Shown piece after piece: positions 34,460 through 42,339 of a DNA stretch of 56,765 nucleotides (position 1 is its first letter; each line of letters begins with the position of its first letter). The DNA is from Candidatus Polarisedimenticola svalbardensis (GTDB lineage: Bacteria > Acidobacteriota > Polarisedimenticolia > Polarisedimenticolales > Polarisedimenticolaceae). The stretch lies in contig JACXWD010000011.1 in NCBI GenBank assembly GCA_014764515.1, positions 20,620 through 77,384 on the forward strand, read 5' to 3'. The translations under genes and the position numbers were made by a program. The notes under the pieces are model-generated. The model was not told the DNA's origin. It was given only the letters and a program-made list of their open reading frames with translations, and ran no database searches.

Positions 34460-35859
34460 GTGAGCTTCCCGGCGGCATTGAACCGGCACAGGTCCCGGAA
34501 CCGAGGGACAGCGCCCTTGGCGTCCTTTTGCGACGAGGAACGGCAGGAGGATGGCAGGTGCTCCTGGGTCGGCGATCCCGCAAGGCAAGGTTCCTGCCGG
34601 GCCACCTGGCCTTTCCAGGCGGCCGAATGGAACCGGAAGACAGAGCCGATGCGCCTTCAAGGTGGCACCGCTGTGCATCCCGGGAACTGGTCGAGGAAAC
34701 AGGAATCCAGGTAGACCACCAGGTCTGGCTGGATGGGGGAGAGCGGTCGACGCCTGCGATGTTTCCGGTGCGCTACCGTACGGCGTTCCTGCTTGCCCAA
34801 CTGCCTTCCGGGAACGATCCCGCCCCGCCTCCGGCTTCTCCGGAAAATGAATCGATGATCTGGATAGAGCCGGGTGAGGCCATGGACCGTTACCGCGCCG
34901 GCGCTATTCAGATCCCACCGCCGGTTCTGGCGATTCTGAGGGCCATGACCGAGCGGCCGCCCCTGGACCTTGCTGCGGCGGCGGAGCAGGTCCGGCAGGT
35001 CAACGCCCTGGAAGAACAAGCGCCACGGATCGAATTCGTACCGGGGGTATGGATGCTGCCGGTGCACTCCGATACCCTCCCGCCGGCGACCCACACCAAT
35101 GTCTACATGCCGGCGGCAGAACGGTTCGTGGTTATAGACCCGGGCTCCAGCCGGCCCGGTGAAATCGAAAAGCTCCTGAAGGTGACGGGCCGCCTCAAGG
35201 AATCCACCGGAGCCGAACCGATGGGAGTGCTGCTGACCCACAACCACCAGGACCACACTGCCGGCGCGGCCCAGGTGGCTGACGCGCTGCAGGTGCCGGT
35301 TTTCGCCCATCCGGAGGCGGCATGCCCCCTCCCGACCGAACCTCTGGCCGATGGCCGCCCCATCGATCTGGGCGGGATGACCCTGGTGCCGGTCCTGACG
35401 CCCGGCCATGCCGAAGGACACCTGGCATTCCACATACCGGAACGGAACGCTCTTGTTTCCGGTGACCTGGTCAGCGGGCTTTCCACCATGGTAATTCCCC
35501 CGGAACCGGGCGCCATGGACCGCTACCTCGCCTCGCTGGACCTGGCTTCGAGCCTGGGCGCCGATCGTTTGCTGCCTTCCCACGGGCCTCCGCTCAGCGG
35601 AAAAAGCCTCAAAATAACAGCCGACCACCGGTTACAGAGGGAAGCGCGGATCCTGGAAGCACTGGAACAGGAAGGGGAGGGTGAGGCCCCGATCGCCCTG
35701 ATTTCCGCCACCGCCTACGCCGATTCCCCCGGGGCGATCCGGTTCCTGGCGGAGCGGCAAACCGAATCTCACCTCCTCAGGCTGGAAGCGGCAGGCCGGG
35801 TGCGGAGGGCTGGTGATCGCGCCGGGATCTGGCAACTGTGCCGCCAGGCCGGGCAATGA
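34456..35859 (+). CDS. Nudix hydrolase fused to a metallo-beta-lactamase-fold hydrolase
   Basis: 467 residues, coupled to pepP. Residues 18-180 are Nudix-like: LPGHLAFPGGRMEPED followed by the catalytic RELVEETGI, with a longer loop than the canonical Nudix box between them (CoA-pyrophosphatase-like). Residues 200-395 form a metallo-beta-lactamase domain with THNHQDHTAG, TPGHAEGH, SGDLVSG and LPSHGPP, giving the full zinc-ligand set, close to LACTB2-type. A winged-helix-like tail completes it (about 395-467). A Nudix half and an MBL half of this kind suggest cleavage of an activated acyl or nucleotide conjugate in two steps, but the substrate is not known. Confidence 0.85.
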   Translation: MSELPGGIEPAQVPEPRDSALGVLLRRGTAGGWQVLLGRRSRKARFLPGHLAFPGGRMEPEDRADAPSRWHRCASRELVEETGIQVDHQVWLDGGERSTPAMFPVRYRTAFLLAQLPSGNDPAPPPASPENESMIWIEPGEAMDRYRAGAIQIPPPVLAILRAMTERPPLDLAAAAEQVRQVNALEEQAPRIEFVPGVWMLPVHSDTLPPATHTNVYMPAAERFVVIDPGSSRPGEIEKLLKVTGRLKESTGAEPMGVLLTHNHQDHTAGAAQVADALQVPVFAHPEAACPLPTEPLADGRPIDLGGMTLVPVLTPGHAEGHLAFHIPERNALVSGDLVSGLSTMVIPPEPGAMDRYLASLDLASSLGADRLLPSHGPPLSGKSLKITADHRLQREARILEALEQEGEGEAPIALISATAYADSPGAIRFLAERQTESHLLRLEAAGRVRRAGDRAGIWQLCRQAGQ

Positions 35860-35871
35860 TATGGTTGAATT

Positions 35872-35892
35872 TCCGTCCTGAACCTGGACGGA
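35872..35892 (+). other. Short hairpin after the Nudix-MBL gene
   Basis: TCCGTCC pairs perfectly with GGACGGA around a seven-base loop, 13 bases after the stop at 35859. No T tract follows, so it may be a weak terminator or an mRNA end-protecting hairpin. The rest of the 111-base gap shows only the GGAGGG ribosome-binding site of the next gene. Confidence 0.35.
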
Positions 35893-35970
35893 CAAGATAC
35901 GTAACAAGGTCGAGCGATCAGTAACGAAATTTCCGGGAAGGCCGTTTGCCTCCCCGGTGGAGGGATCAAC

Positions 35971-37755
35971 ATGCATACAGTTATGAGGCGGAGGTTCCTG
36001 TTACCTCTGCTGCTGCTATCGGTTGCGACGCTGGCCGTCGCTCCCGTCGCCGCCGAAACCGTCACCAGCGTGCCGGTGGAGGTCTTCAACCTGGACAACG
36101 GCATGAAAATGCTGTTGGTCGAACGGCCGGAGATGACCACCGTGTCCGCCGGCTGGGTTGCCCACGTCGGCGCCGCCAACGAGCGGCCGGGGATCACCGG
36201 ACTGAGCCACCTGTTTGAGCACATGATGTTCAAGGGCACGCCGACCATCGGTACCACCGATATCAAGCGGGACCTTGAGATCATCGCCGAACAGGAAATG
36301 ATCCAGGAGCAGATCCGGCAGATCTACCGGGAGCAGCGCAGGCAGTACCGCCTGGGCGGCAACGACGACCCGTTCGATCCGGAAGCCCGCACCGACAAAC
36401 AGATCGAGCTGGAAAAGCAGTTCACCGCCCTGGTGGAAGAACAGCGTTCCATCATGATCAAGGACGAGTTCGACAAGATTTACACAGGTGCCGGAGGTTC
36501 GGGCATGAACGCCGGCACCACCAACGATCTGACGCTCTACTTCATCACCGTACCGGCCAACAAGCTGGAGCTGTGGTTCTGGATGGAGTCGGATCGTCTG
36601 GGCAACCCGGTGTTCCGTGAGTTCTATTCGGAACGTGACGTGGTCCAAGAAGAGCGGCGGATGCGGACCGAGTCCACGCCTACCGGCAAGTACGCCGAAC
36701 AGTTCGAGGCGATGTTCTGGGAATCCCACCCGTACAGCTGGCCGGTAGTCGGCTGGCCGTCGGACCTGAAGGTCATCAGCAAGCAGCAGGCCGACGATTA
36801 CTACGCTACGTACTACGCACCCAACAACCTGACCGTCGCCCTGGTCGGCAACTTCGACTCGGACCAGGTCAAGGCGATGGCCAAGAAGTATTTCGGCCGC
36901 ATCCCCCGTGGCGAGACCGATCCGCCGGATGTGGTCACACTGGAGATGGAGCAGCTGGCCGAGAAGCGGATGATGGCTGAATGCGATTGCCAGCCCCAGG
37001 TCGATGTGCGGTACCACACCGTACCGTTCATGCATGCCGATTCCTATGCCCTGGACATCCTGTCGGAACTGCTCAACGGCCGCACCGGCAGGCTCTACAA
37101 GGAACTGGTCCTGGGCAAGGAAATCGCTTCCTCCGCCTCCGCCGGCCAGGATTCCGGCAAATACGCAGGGTCGTTTACCTTCAGCGCCGAGACAAAAGGC
37201 GACGCAACGCCGAGCCGGCTCGAAAGCGCCTGGTACATGGAACTGCGCAAGATCCAGGAGCTTCCGATTCCGGCCAGGGAGCTCGAGAAGGTGAAGAACA
37301 ACGTGGCCGCCGGTTCTTTCCGCAGGCTGCAGAACCCGTTCTTCCTGGCGCTGCAACTGATGTTCTACGACGGTCTGGGAGACTGGACCTACATGAACAG
37401 CTGGTCCGACAAGACCCTGGCGGTGACCGCGGAAGACGTTCAGCGCGTCGCCAAGAAGTACTTCACACCGGAGAACAGGGCGGTGGCGACCTACACTCGG
37501 CTGGCCGGCGCCGATGCGGAACAATGGCCTGAAGGTGTGGAAGATCTGGAAGGTCAGGTCCAGGTGATGGTGAAGACCCAACTCCGCCAGCTGCGGCAGG
37601 TACAGGACGTGGCGCAGTTGCAGGCCCTGGTCGACCAGTTGCAGGAACAGAAGGCGTCCGCGCCTCCCGAGTTCAAGGACGTCATACCTATTATGGAGAA
37701 ATTCCTCAGCGACCGGATCGCCGAGCTGTCCGCCGCCGACGGGGGTGACCAGTAA
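35971..37755 (+). CDS. M16 zinc peptidase, catalytic subunit type
   Basis: 594 residues. GGAGGG precedes the ATG, and a signal peptide (RRRFLLPLLLLSVATLAVAPVAA) exports it. The inverted zinc motif is HLFEH (His80, Glu83, His84), followed by about 65 residues of charged coiled-coil insertion (IAEQEMIQEQIRQIYREQRR) before GGSGMNAGTTND. Two M16 repeats are present (second starting near 200, with YYAPNNLTVALVGNF). It lacks the R/Y substrate motif of the partner. It pairs with the next gene in the way of M16B heterodimers, where only one subunit carries zinc. Likely a periplasmic peptide-degrading chamber. Confidence 0.92.
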   Translation: MHTVMRRRFLLPLLLLSVATLAVAPVAAETVTSVPVEVFNLDNGMKMLLVERPEMTTVSAGWVAHVGAANERPGITGLSHLFEHMMFKGTPTIGTTDIKRDLEIIAEQEMIQEQIRQIYREQRRQYRLGGNDDPFDPEARTDKQIELEKQFTALVEEQRSIMIKDEFDKIYTGAGGSGMNAGTTNDLTLYFITVPANKLELWFWMESDRLGNPVFREFYSERDVVQEERRMRTESTPTGKYAEQFEAMFWESHPYSWPVVGWPSDLKVISKQQADDYYATYYAPNNLTVALVGNFDSDQVKAMAKKYFGRIPRGETDPPDVVTLEMEQLAEKRMMAECDCQPQVDVRYHTVPFMHADSYALDILSELLNGRTGRLYKELVLGKEIASSASAGQDSGKYAGSFTFSAETKGDATPSRLESAWYMELRKIQELPIPARELEKVKNNVAAGSFRRLQNPFFLALQLMFYDGLGDWTYMNSWSDKTLAVTAEDVQRVAKKYFTPENRAVATYTRLAGADAEQWPEGVEDLEGQVQVMVKTQLRQLRQVQDVAQLQALVDQLQEQKASAPPEFKDVIPIMEKFLSDRIAELSAADGGDQ

Positions 37756-39293
37756 TGAAGAAGCGTCAATGGATGACCATGGTGCTTGCGGTGGCGGTGT
37801 TGGCCGCAACCCTCGCCAGCCCGGCCCTGGCAGATCGCAAGGGCAAGAAGAAAGAGGGCGGTGACGCCATCGCGTCCCACCCCAACGATCTGAAGTACCC
37901 GAAACTGAAATTTACCGTCCCGGAGGCCAAGGACTACCGCCACGAGCTGTCCAACGGCATCCCGGTCTATATCGTCGAAGACCATGCGCTGCCGCTGGTC
38001 GACATCTCCATCATGCTCAGGATCGGTTCGTTCCTTGAGCAGACCGATGAAGGATTGAAGCAGGGTGTGGCCCCGTTCACCGGAACCCTGATGCGCCAGG
38101 GCGGCGCCGGGGGGAAAACCGCCGAAGAGTTTGACGAGGCGGTGGACTTCCTGGGAACCAACATGGGCAGCTTCACCGGAAGCACCCAGGGCGGCGCCAG
38201 CATGAACTGCACGACCATGGTGCTGGGTGACAGCCTCGACCTGTTCTTCGACATGCTGAAGACACCGGGTTTCGAGCAGGAGCGGCTCGATATCCGCACG
38301 GACGAGCTGATCGAGAACATGAAGCAGCGAAACGACGACGCCCAGAACATCACCGGCCGGGAATGGAACTGGTTGATGCGGGGTGAGAGTCACTTCAGTT
38401 CCCGCGCCTCCACCGTCGGAAGCGTCAGCGCCATCACACGGGACGATCTGATCGCGTTCCACAAGAAGTACTGGACCCCCTCAACCATGATGATCGCCAT
38501 CTCAGGCGATGTGAAGCCTGAAGAGATCCTCAAGGAGCTTGAGGCGAGGTTCGAGGGTTGGGAAGCGGTGCAGGTCGATGTGCCGTGGCCGCCGCCGGCG
38601 CCTTCCTACACCCCGAAACCCGGCGTGTACCACGTAGAAAAGGACATTCCCCAGGGGAGAGTCCGGATCGGACATCTGGGCGCCCAGCGCACCGATTGGG
38701 CCGACCCGGATCTGTTCGCCCTCCAGGTCATGAATGATGTTCTGGGTGGCGGTGGATTCACTTCGCGTCTCGTGAAGCGGATCCGCTCCGATGAGGGGCT
38801 GGCCTACAGCGCCGGCTCGGGATTCGGGATCGGCGACTACTGGCCCGGCGTCTTCATGATGCTGTACCAGTCCAAGAGCGAGACCGTTGCCTTCGCGGCC
38901 CAGATCGCCGTGGCGGAAATGAAGCTGATCAGGGACGAGCCGATCTCCGAATCGGAGCTCGATACCGCCAAGGCCTCGTTCATCGACACCTTCCCCGGAC
39001 GGTTCGATTCTCCACAGGCACTGGCCGGTACCTTCATGGATGACGAGTACATGGGACGGCCTGCGGATTACTGGCGGAAATACCAGGATCGCATGCGGGC
39101 GGTGTCCGTGGCGGATATCCAGCGTGTTGCCAAGAAGTACCTGGATCCGGAACAGCTGGTGTTCCTGATCGTGGGCAAGTGGGATGAGATCGAGCCCGGC
39201 GACGCCGATGGGCGCGCCTCCATGAAGGAGTTCTTCGGCGGCGCTTCTACCGAGCTGCCGTTGCGGGATCCGTTGACTCTCAAGCCGATGTAA
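37755..39293 (+). CDS. M16 peptidase, non-catalytic partner subunit
   Basis: 512 residues; its ATG shares one base with the upstream stop (TAATG). Signal peptide MKKRQWMTMVLAVAVLAATLASPALA. The position of HxxEH is replaced by a GVAPFTGTLMR sequence, so there is no zinc site. It keeps the C-terminal RIRSDEGLAYSAGSGF segment, with the Arg and Tyr that bind substrate in M16B partners. Together the two subunits should form one active cavity. A strong hairpin terminator follows 39 bases after the stop. Confidence 0.92.
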   Translation: MKKRQWMTMVLAVAVLAATLASPALADRKGKKKEGGDAIASHPNDLKYPKLKFTVPEAKDYRHELSNGIPVYIVEDHALPLVDISIMLRIGSFLEQTDEGLKQGVAPFTGTLMRQGGAGGKTAEEFDEAVDFLGTNMGSFTGSTQGGASMNCTTMVLGDSLDLFFDMLKTPGFEQERLDIRTDELIENMKQRNDDAQNITGREWNWLMRGESHFSSRASTVGSVSAITRDDLIAFHKKYWTPSTMMIAISGDVKPEEILKELEARFEGWEAVQVDVPWPPPAPSYTPKPGVYHVEKDIPQGRVRIGHLGAQRTDWADPDLFALQVMNDVLGGGGFTSRLVKRIRSDEGLAYSAGSGFGIGDYWPGVFMMLYQSKSETVAFAAQIAVAEMKLIRDEPISESELDTAKASFIDTFPGRFDSPQALAGTFMDDEYMGRPADYWRKYQDRMRAVSVADIQRVAKKYLDPEQLVFLIVGKWDEIEPGDADGRASMKEFFGGASTELPLRDPLTLKPM

Positions 39294-39306
39294 TCAGGTC
39301 GGGTCG

Positions 39307-39336
39307 TTGACCCGGCATTGGATCGACCGTTATCCT
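39307..39336 (+). promoter_or_regulatory. Promoter for the MFS gene, overlapping the upstream terminator
   Basis: TTGACC (39307-39312) and TATCCT (39331-39336) are 18 bases apart. The -10 overlaps the 5' arm of the M16 terminator. A transcript starting near 39343 would lack that arm. The -35 lies inside an inverted repeat, CGGGTC-GTT-GACCCG (39300-39314), which could be an operator. Confidence 0.5.
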
Positions 39337-39371
39337 CCCGGTGCCCCTCGTGGGCGCCGGGAGGATTTTTT
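39332..39371 (+). terminator. Rho-independent terminator of the M16 pair, embedding the MFS ribosome-binding site
   Basis: A stem of 15 bp (39332-39346 with 39352-39366, one G:U pair, loop CTCGT-like) is followed by six T residues ending at 39371. The 3' arm contains GGGAGG, which is the Shine-Dalgarno of the MFS gene whose ATG is the next base, 39372. Confidence 0.88.
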
Positions 39372-40580
39372 ATGCTCCGCCGGTTCGCGCTTTACGGCTT
39401 TCTCAAGAACCAGCGCTACTTCGAGCCGTTCCTGCTTCTGGTTTTTCTCGAAAAGGGCCTGGATTTCTTTCAGATCGGCCTGTTGATCGGGTTTCGGGAG
39501 CTCTGTGTCAATCTAATGGAGGTGCCCAGCGGCGCAGCTGCGGACCTGTACGGCCGGCGCCGTTCGATGCTGCTGTCTTTCAGCGCGTACATCGCCTCCT
39601 TCGTCGTATTCGCGCTGGCGGACAGCATCGCCCTGCTGTCCGCCGCCATGTTTTTGTTCGCCATCGGTGAAGCGTTCCGCACCGGAACCCACAAGGCGAT
39701 GATTCTCGACTGGCTGAACCGGGAGGGGCGCGGGGATGAGCGGACCCGGGTGTACGGCTTCACCCGCTCATGGTCCAAGATCGGCAGCGCTCTGTCGGTG
39801 CTGATCGCAGCCGGTCTGGTGTTCTGGACCGGGCGGTACTCCACCATCTTCTGGTTTTCCATCCCGCCATACGCTCTGGCTCTGGTGAACTTCCTGGGCT
39901 ACCCGGCGTGGCTTGACCGGGCCGGCGCCGGCCCGGTGACGGTTCGGAAAGCGATGGCCCATCTGGGAAAATCTGTGGCCGACGCCTTCCGCAATGCCAG
40001 GATCCGCAGGCTTGTTCTGGAGTCCAGCGCTTTCGAGGGTACGTTCAGAGCCGGCAAGGATTACCTCCAGCCGGTGCTCCAACAGGTCGCCATCGGGATC
40101 CCGTTGCTGGTTTCCCTGCCGGCGAATCGCCGCTCCGCCCTGCTCATCGGTGCGGTCTATGCGGTGTTGCACCTGCTGTCCAGCCTGTCCGCCCTCAACG
40201 CCTACCGTCTGGCCGGCGCTCGCGGTGGCGAGGACGGCGGATCCCTCCTGCTCTGGGGAATGGTCCTGGTTGTTTACCTGGTCCTGGTCCCCGCCTTTCA
40301 CATGAATATCCTCCCACTGGCAGTGGCCGGGTTCGTAGCGTTGGCGGCGGCCCAAAGCTTGTGGCGGCCGATAATTGTCAGCCGTTTCCATCGCTGTGCC
40401 CCGGCAGGCAGGGAAGCGACGATACTGTCCATCGAATCACAGTCCAATTCCGCCGCAACGATGGTTCTGGCCCCGGTGGTCGGGTTCCTGGTGGAGCGAA
40501 CCGGGTTCGCCTCCATCGGCATAACCGGTGCGGTACTGGCAGGGGTGATTCTGGCCGGTTTCTACACCAGAAGGCGCTAG
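39372..40580 (+). CDS. MFS transporter
   Basis: 402 residues. ATG 39372 is chosen over 39318 because the longer frame would span the terminator; GGGAGG lies seven bases upstream. About twelve transmembrane helices are predicted. The conserved MFS loop after TM2 is seen as GAAADLYGRRRSM, and EVPSG lies in TM2 just before it, a pattern of the tetracycline-resistance-like drug/metabolite group. Substrate cannot be told. Its expression should depend on the promoter inside the M16 terminator. Confidence 0.88.
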   Translation: MLRRFALYGFLKNQRYFEPFLLLVFLEKGLDFFQIGLLIGFRELCVNLMEVPSGAAADLYGRRRSMLLSFSAYIASFVVFALADSIALLSAAMFLFAIGEAFRTGTHKAMILDWLNREGRGDERTRVYGFTRSWSKIGSALSVLIAAGLVFWTGRYSTIFWFSIPPYALALVNFLGYPAWLDRAGAGPVTVRKAMAHLGKSVADAFRNARIRRLVLESSAFEGTFRAGKDYLQPVLQQVAIGIPLLVSLPANRRSALLIGAVYAVLHLLSSLSALNAYRLAGARGGEDGGSLLLWGMVLVVYLVLVPAFHMNILPLAVAGFVALAAAQSLWRPIIVSRFHRCAPAGREATILSIESQSNSAATMVLAPVVGFLVERTGFASIGITGAVLAGVILAGFYTRRR

Positions 40581-40586
40581 TGTCCC

Positions 40587-40595
40587 TGCTATAGT
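40587..40595 (+). promoter_or_regulatory. Extended -10 promoter for leaderless recJ
   Basis: TGC-TATAGT, an extended -10 element, ends six bases before the recJ ATG. No good -35 is seen at 16-18 bases and no Shine-Dalgarno precedes the ATG. The TATA is flanked by two identical octamers, GTCCCTGC (40582-40589 and 40594-40601). Confidence 0.55.
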
Positions 40596-40601
40596 CCCTG
40601 C

Positions 40602-42338
40602 ATGCATCACCGCGACCATACCGACCCGAGCCCGGCCCGCTGGGTTCTCCAGGATGTCGACCCGTTGCCTGTCGCTCACCTGGTAAAAAATCTGGACCTT
40701 CCCCTGCCGGTGGCCCGGGTGCTGGTTGTTCGGGGCTACACCACTGCGGAACAGGTCCGGGAGTACTGGAACCCGTCACTCTCCACGCTGCACCCGCCGG
40801 AGGCGTTTCGAGACATGGGATTGGCGGTGGATCGTATCCGAAAGGCGGCTGCCGGCCAGGAACGGATAAGGGTCTACGGCGATTACGACGTGGACGGCAT
40901 CAGCGCCACGACCCTGCTTGTGAAACAACTGCGACGGATGGGAGCGCTGGTGGACTACCGCATCCCCAGCCGGTTCACCGACGGCTACGGTATCGGGGTC
41001 CCGGCTGTCCAGCAGGCGGCGGAAGACGGCGTCAGGGTTCTGGTGGCGGTGGACAACGGTTCGGTGGCCTACAAGGCTCACGCCGCCGCTCGTGAAGCCG
41101 GTATAGACATGATCGTATGCGATCACCATGAGGCCGGAGACCACCGCCCGGATGTGCTGGCCCATCTGAACCCGAAGGCGGCGGATGCCGCTTACCCGTT
41201 TCCGGATCTGTGCGGCGCCGGAATCGCATGGAAGCTGGCTCAGGGGCTGGGGGCAACCCCGGATGAACTGACCCAGTACACGGTGCTGGGAACCATAGCG
41301 GACATGGTGCCGCTCCGGGGAGAGAACCGGGTCATCGCCCGCTACGGCCTGGACCGGCTCAACGAGGCCGTTGACCGGGGCGATCCGGGCCTGGCCGCCC
41401 TGGCCGGTGTATCCGGACTCCATGGCCGGCGGATCGGCGGCGGCCAGATCGGCTTCCAGCTCGGACCCCGGCTGAACGCCGCCGGCCGGATGGATGACGC
41501 TTCCGCCGGCGTGGAACTGCTGCTGGCGCGGGAAATCGAAGATGCTCGCTCCATTGCCGCCGGGCTGGACGCTTCCAACATGGAGCGGAGGGAGATACAG
41601 GAGCAGATGTATTCAACCGCCATGGCTCAGGCGGAGGCCGAGGTTGGGAACGGCGCCTACGGGCTGGTGCTGGCCGATCGTAACTGGCACAGCGGGGTGG
41701 TGGGGATTGTAGCCTCCAAGGTAGTGGAAACCTTCAGCCGTCCGGCGATATTGATCGCGGTAGATGACAAAGGTATCGGTAAAGGGAGCGGCAGGTCGGT
41801 GCCGCTGTTTGACCTCCATTCCGGTCTGGCCGGCATAGGCCATCTCCTGGACCGTTTCGGAGGCCATATCATGGCCGCCGGTCTCACGGTTCGGGAGGAA
41901 CGCATTCCCGAGTTCCGCCGGCTCTTCCAGGAACTGTGCCGCGAAGCCCTTGAGGGCGCGGATCTCCGACCGGTGGTGACCTGCGACGCCGAGCTGGATC
42001 TTGCCGACCTGAACGAATCGTTTGTCGAAATGGTGGAGCGGGGGGCTCCTTTCGGGCTTGGGAACGCAACGCCCCAGTTCCTGGTTCGTGGCGCCCGGCC
42101 GGTGGGGGAGATCCGGATTCTCAAGGACCGGCACCTGAAGTTCCAGATCGCGTCCCCTCAAGGGCGCCCTGTGGACTGTATCGGTTTCGGAATGGCGGAG
42201 GAGGCCGGCCTGCTGAGGCGTTCCGCTTCCTCCGGCCTGGACCTGGCGGCCCGTGTGGAGATCAACATCTGGCAGAACCGACGCTCACTGCAATTGCAGT
42301 TGAAGGCGGTCCGTCCGGCTGCCGCCGAGGCGCCATGA
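40602..42338 (+). CDS. recJ: Single-stranded-DNA-specific exonuclease RecJ
   Basis: 578 residues. A 5'-3' exonuclease on single-stranded DNA used in recombination and repair. DHH-family motifs are intact: DYDVDG (94-99), VAVDNG (about 148-153), CDHHEAG (173-179) and DLCGAGIAWKL, then the DHHA1 region with GPRLNAAGRMDDAS and the C-terminal OB-like domain. GHIMAAGL and RHLKFQI are also typical. Start at ATG 40602 has no ribosome-binding site but sits six bases after an extended -10 box, suggesting a leaderless mRNA. The XdhC-like gene starts one base after its stop. Confidence 0.96.
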   Translation: MHHRDHTDPSPARWVLQDVDPLPVAHLVKNLDLPLPVARVLVVRGYTTAEQVREYWNPSLSTLHPPEAFRDMGLAVDRIRKAAAGQERIRVYGDYDVDGISATTLLVKQLRRMGALVDYRIPSRFTDGYGIGVPAVQQAAEDGVRVLVAVDNGSVAYKAHAAAREAGIDMIVCDHHEAGDHRPDVLAHLNPKAADAAYPFPDLCGAGIAWKLAQGLGATPDELTQYTVLGTIADMVPLRGENRVIARYGLDRLNEAVDRGDPGLAALAGVSGLHGRRIGGGQIGFQLGPRLNAAGRMDDASAGVELLLAREIEDARSIAAGLDASNMERREIQEQMYSTAMAQAEAEVGNGAYGLVLADRNWHSGVVGIVASKVVETFSRPAILIAVDDKGIGKGSGRSVPLFDLHSGLAGIGHLLDRFGGHIMAAGLTVREERIPEFRRLFQELCREALEGADLRPVVTCDAELDLADLNESFVEMVERGAPFGLGNATPQFLVRGARPVGEIRILKDRHLKFQIASPQGRPVDCIGFGMAEEAGLLRRSASSGLDLAARVEINIWQNRRSLQLQLKAVRPAAAEAP

Positions 42339-42339
42339 C

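Noticed and set aside
33164-34678. 504-residue antisense open frame over pepP
   Set aside because: The plus strand encodes an intact M24 peptidase with all metal ligands; the antisense frame is a GC artefact.
36016-37809. 597-residue open frame antisense to the M16 gene
   Set aside because: It mirrors a gene with clear motifs and signal peptide. High GC content at third codon positions removes stops on the opposite strand, and the translation has no recognisable domain.
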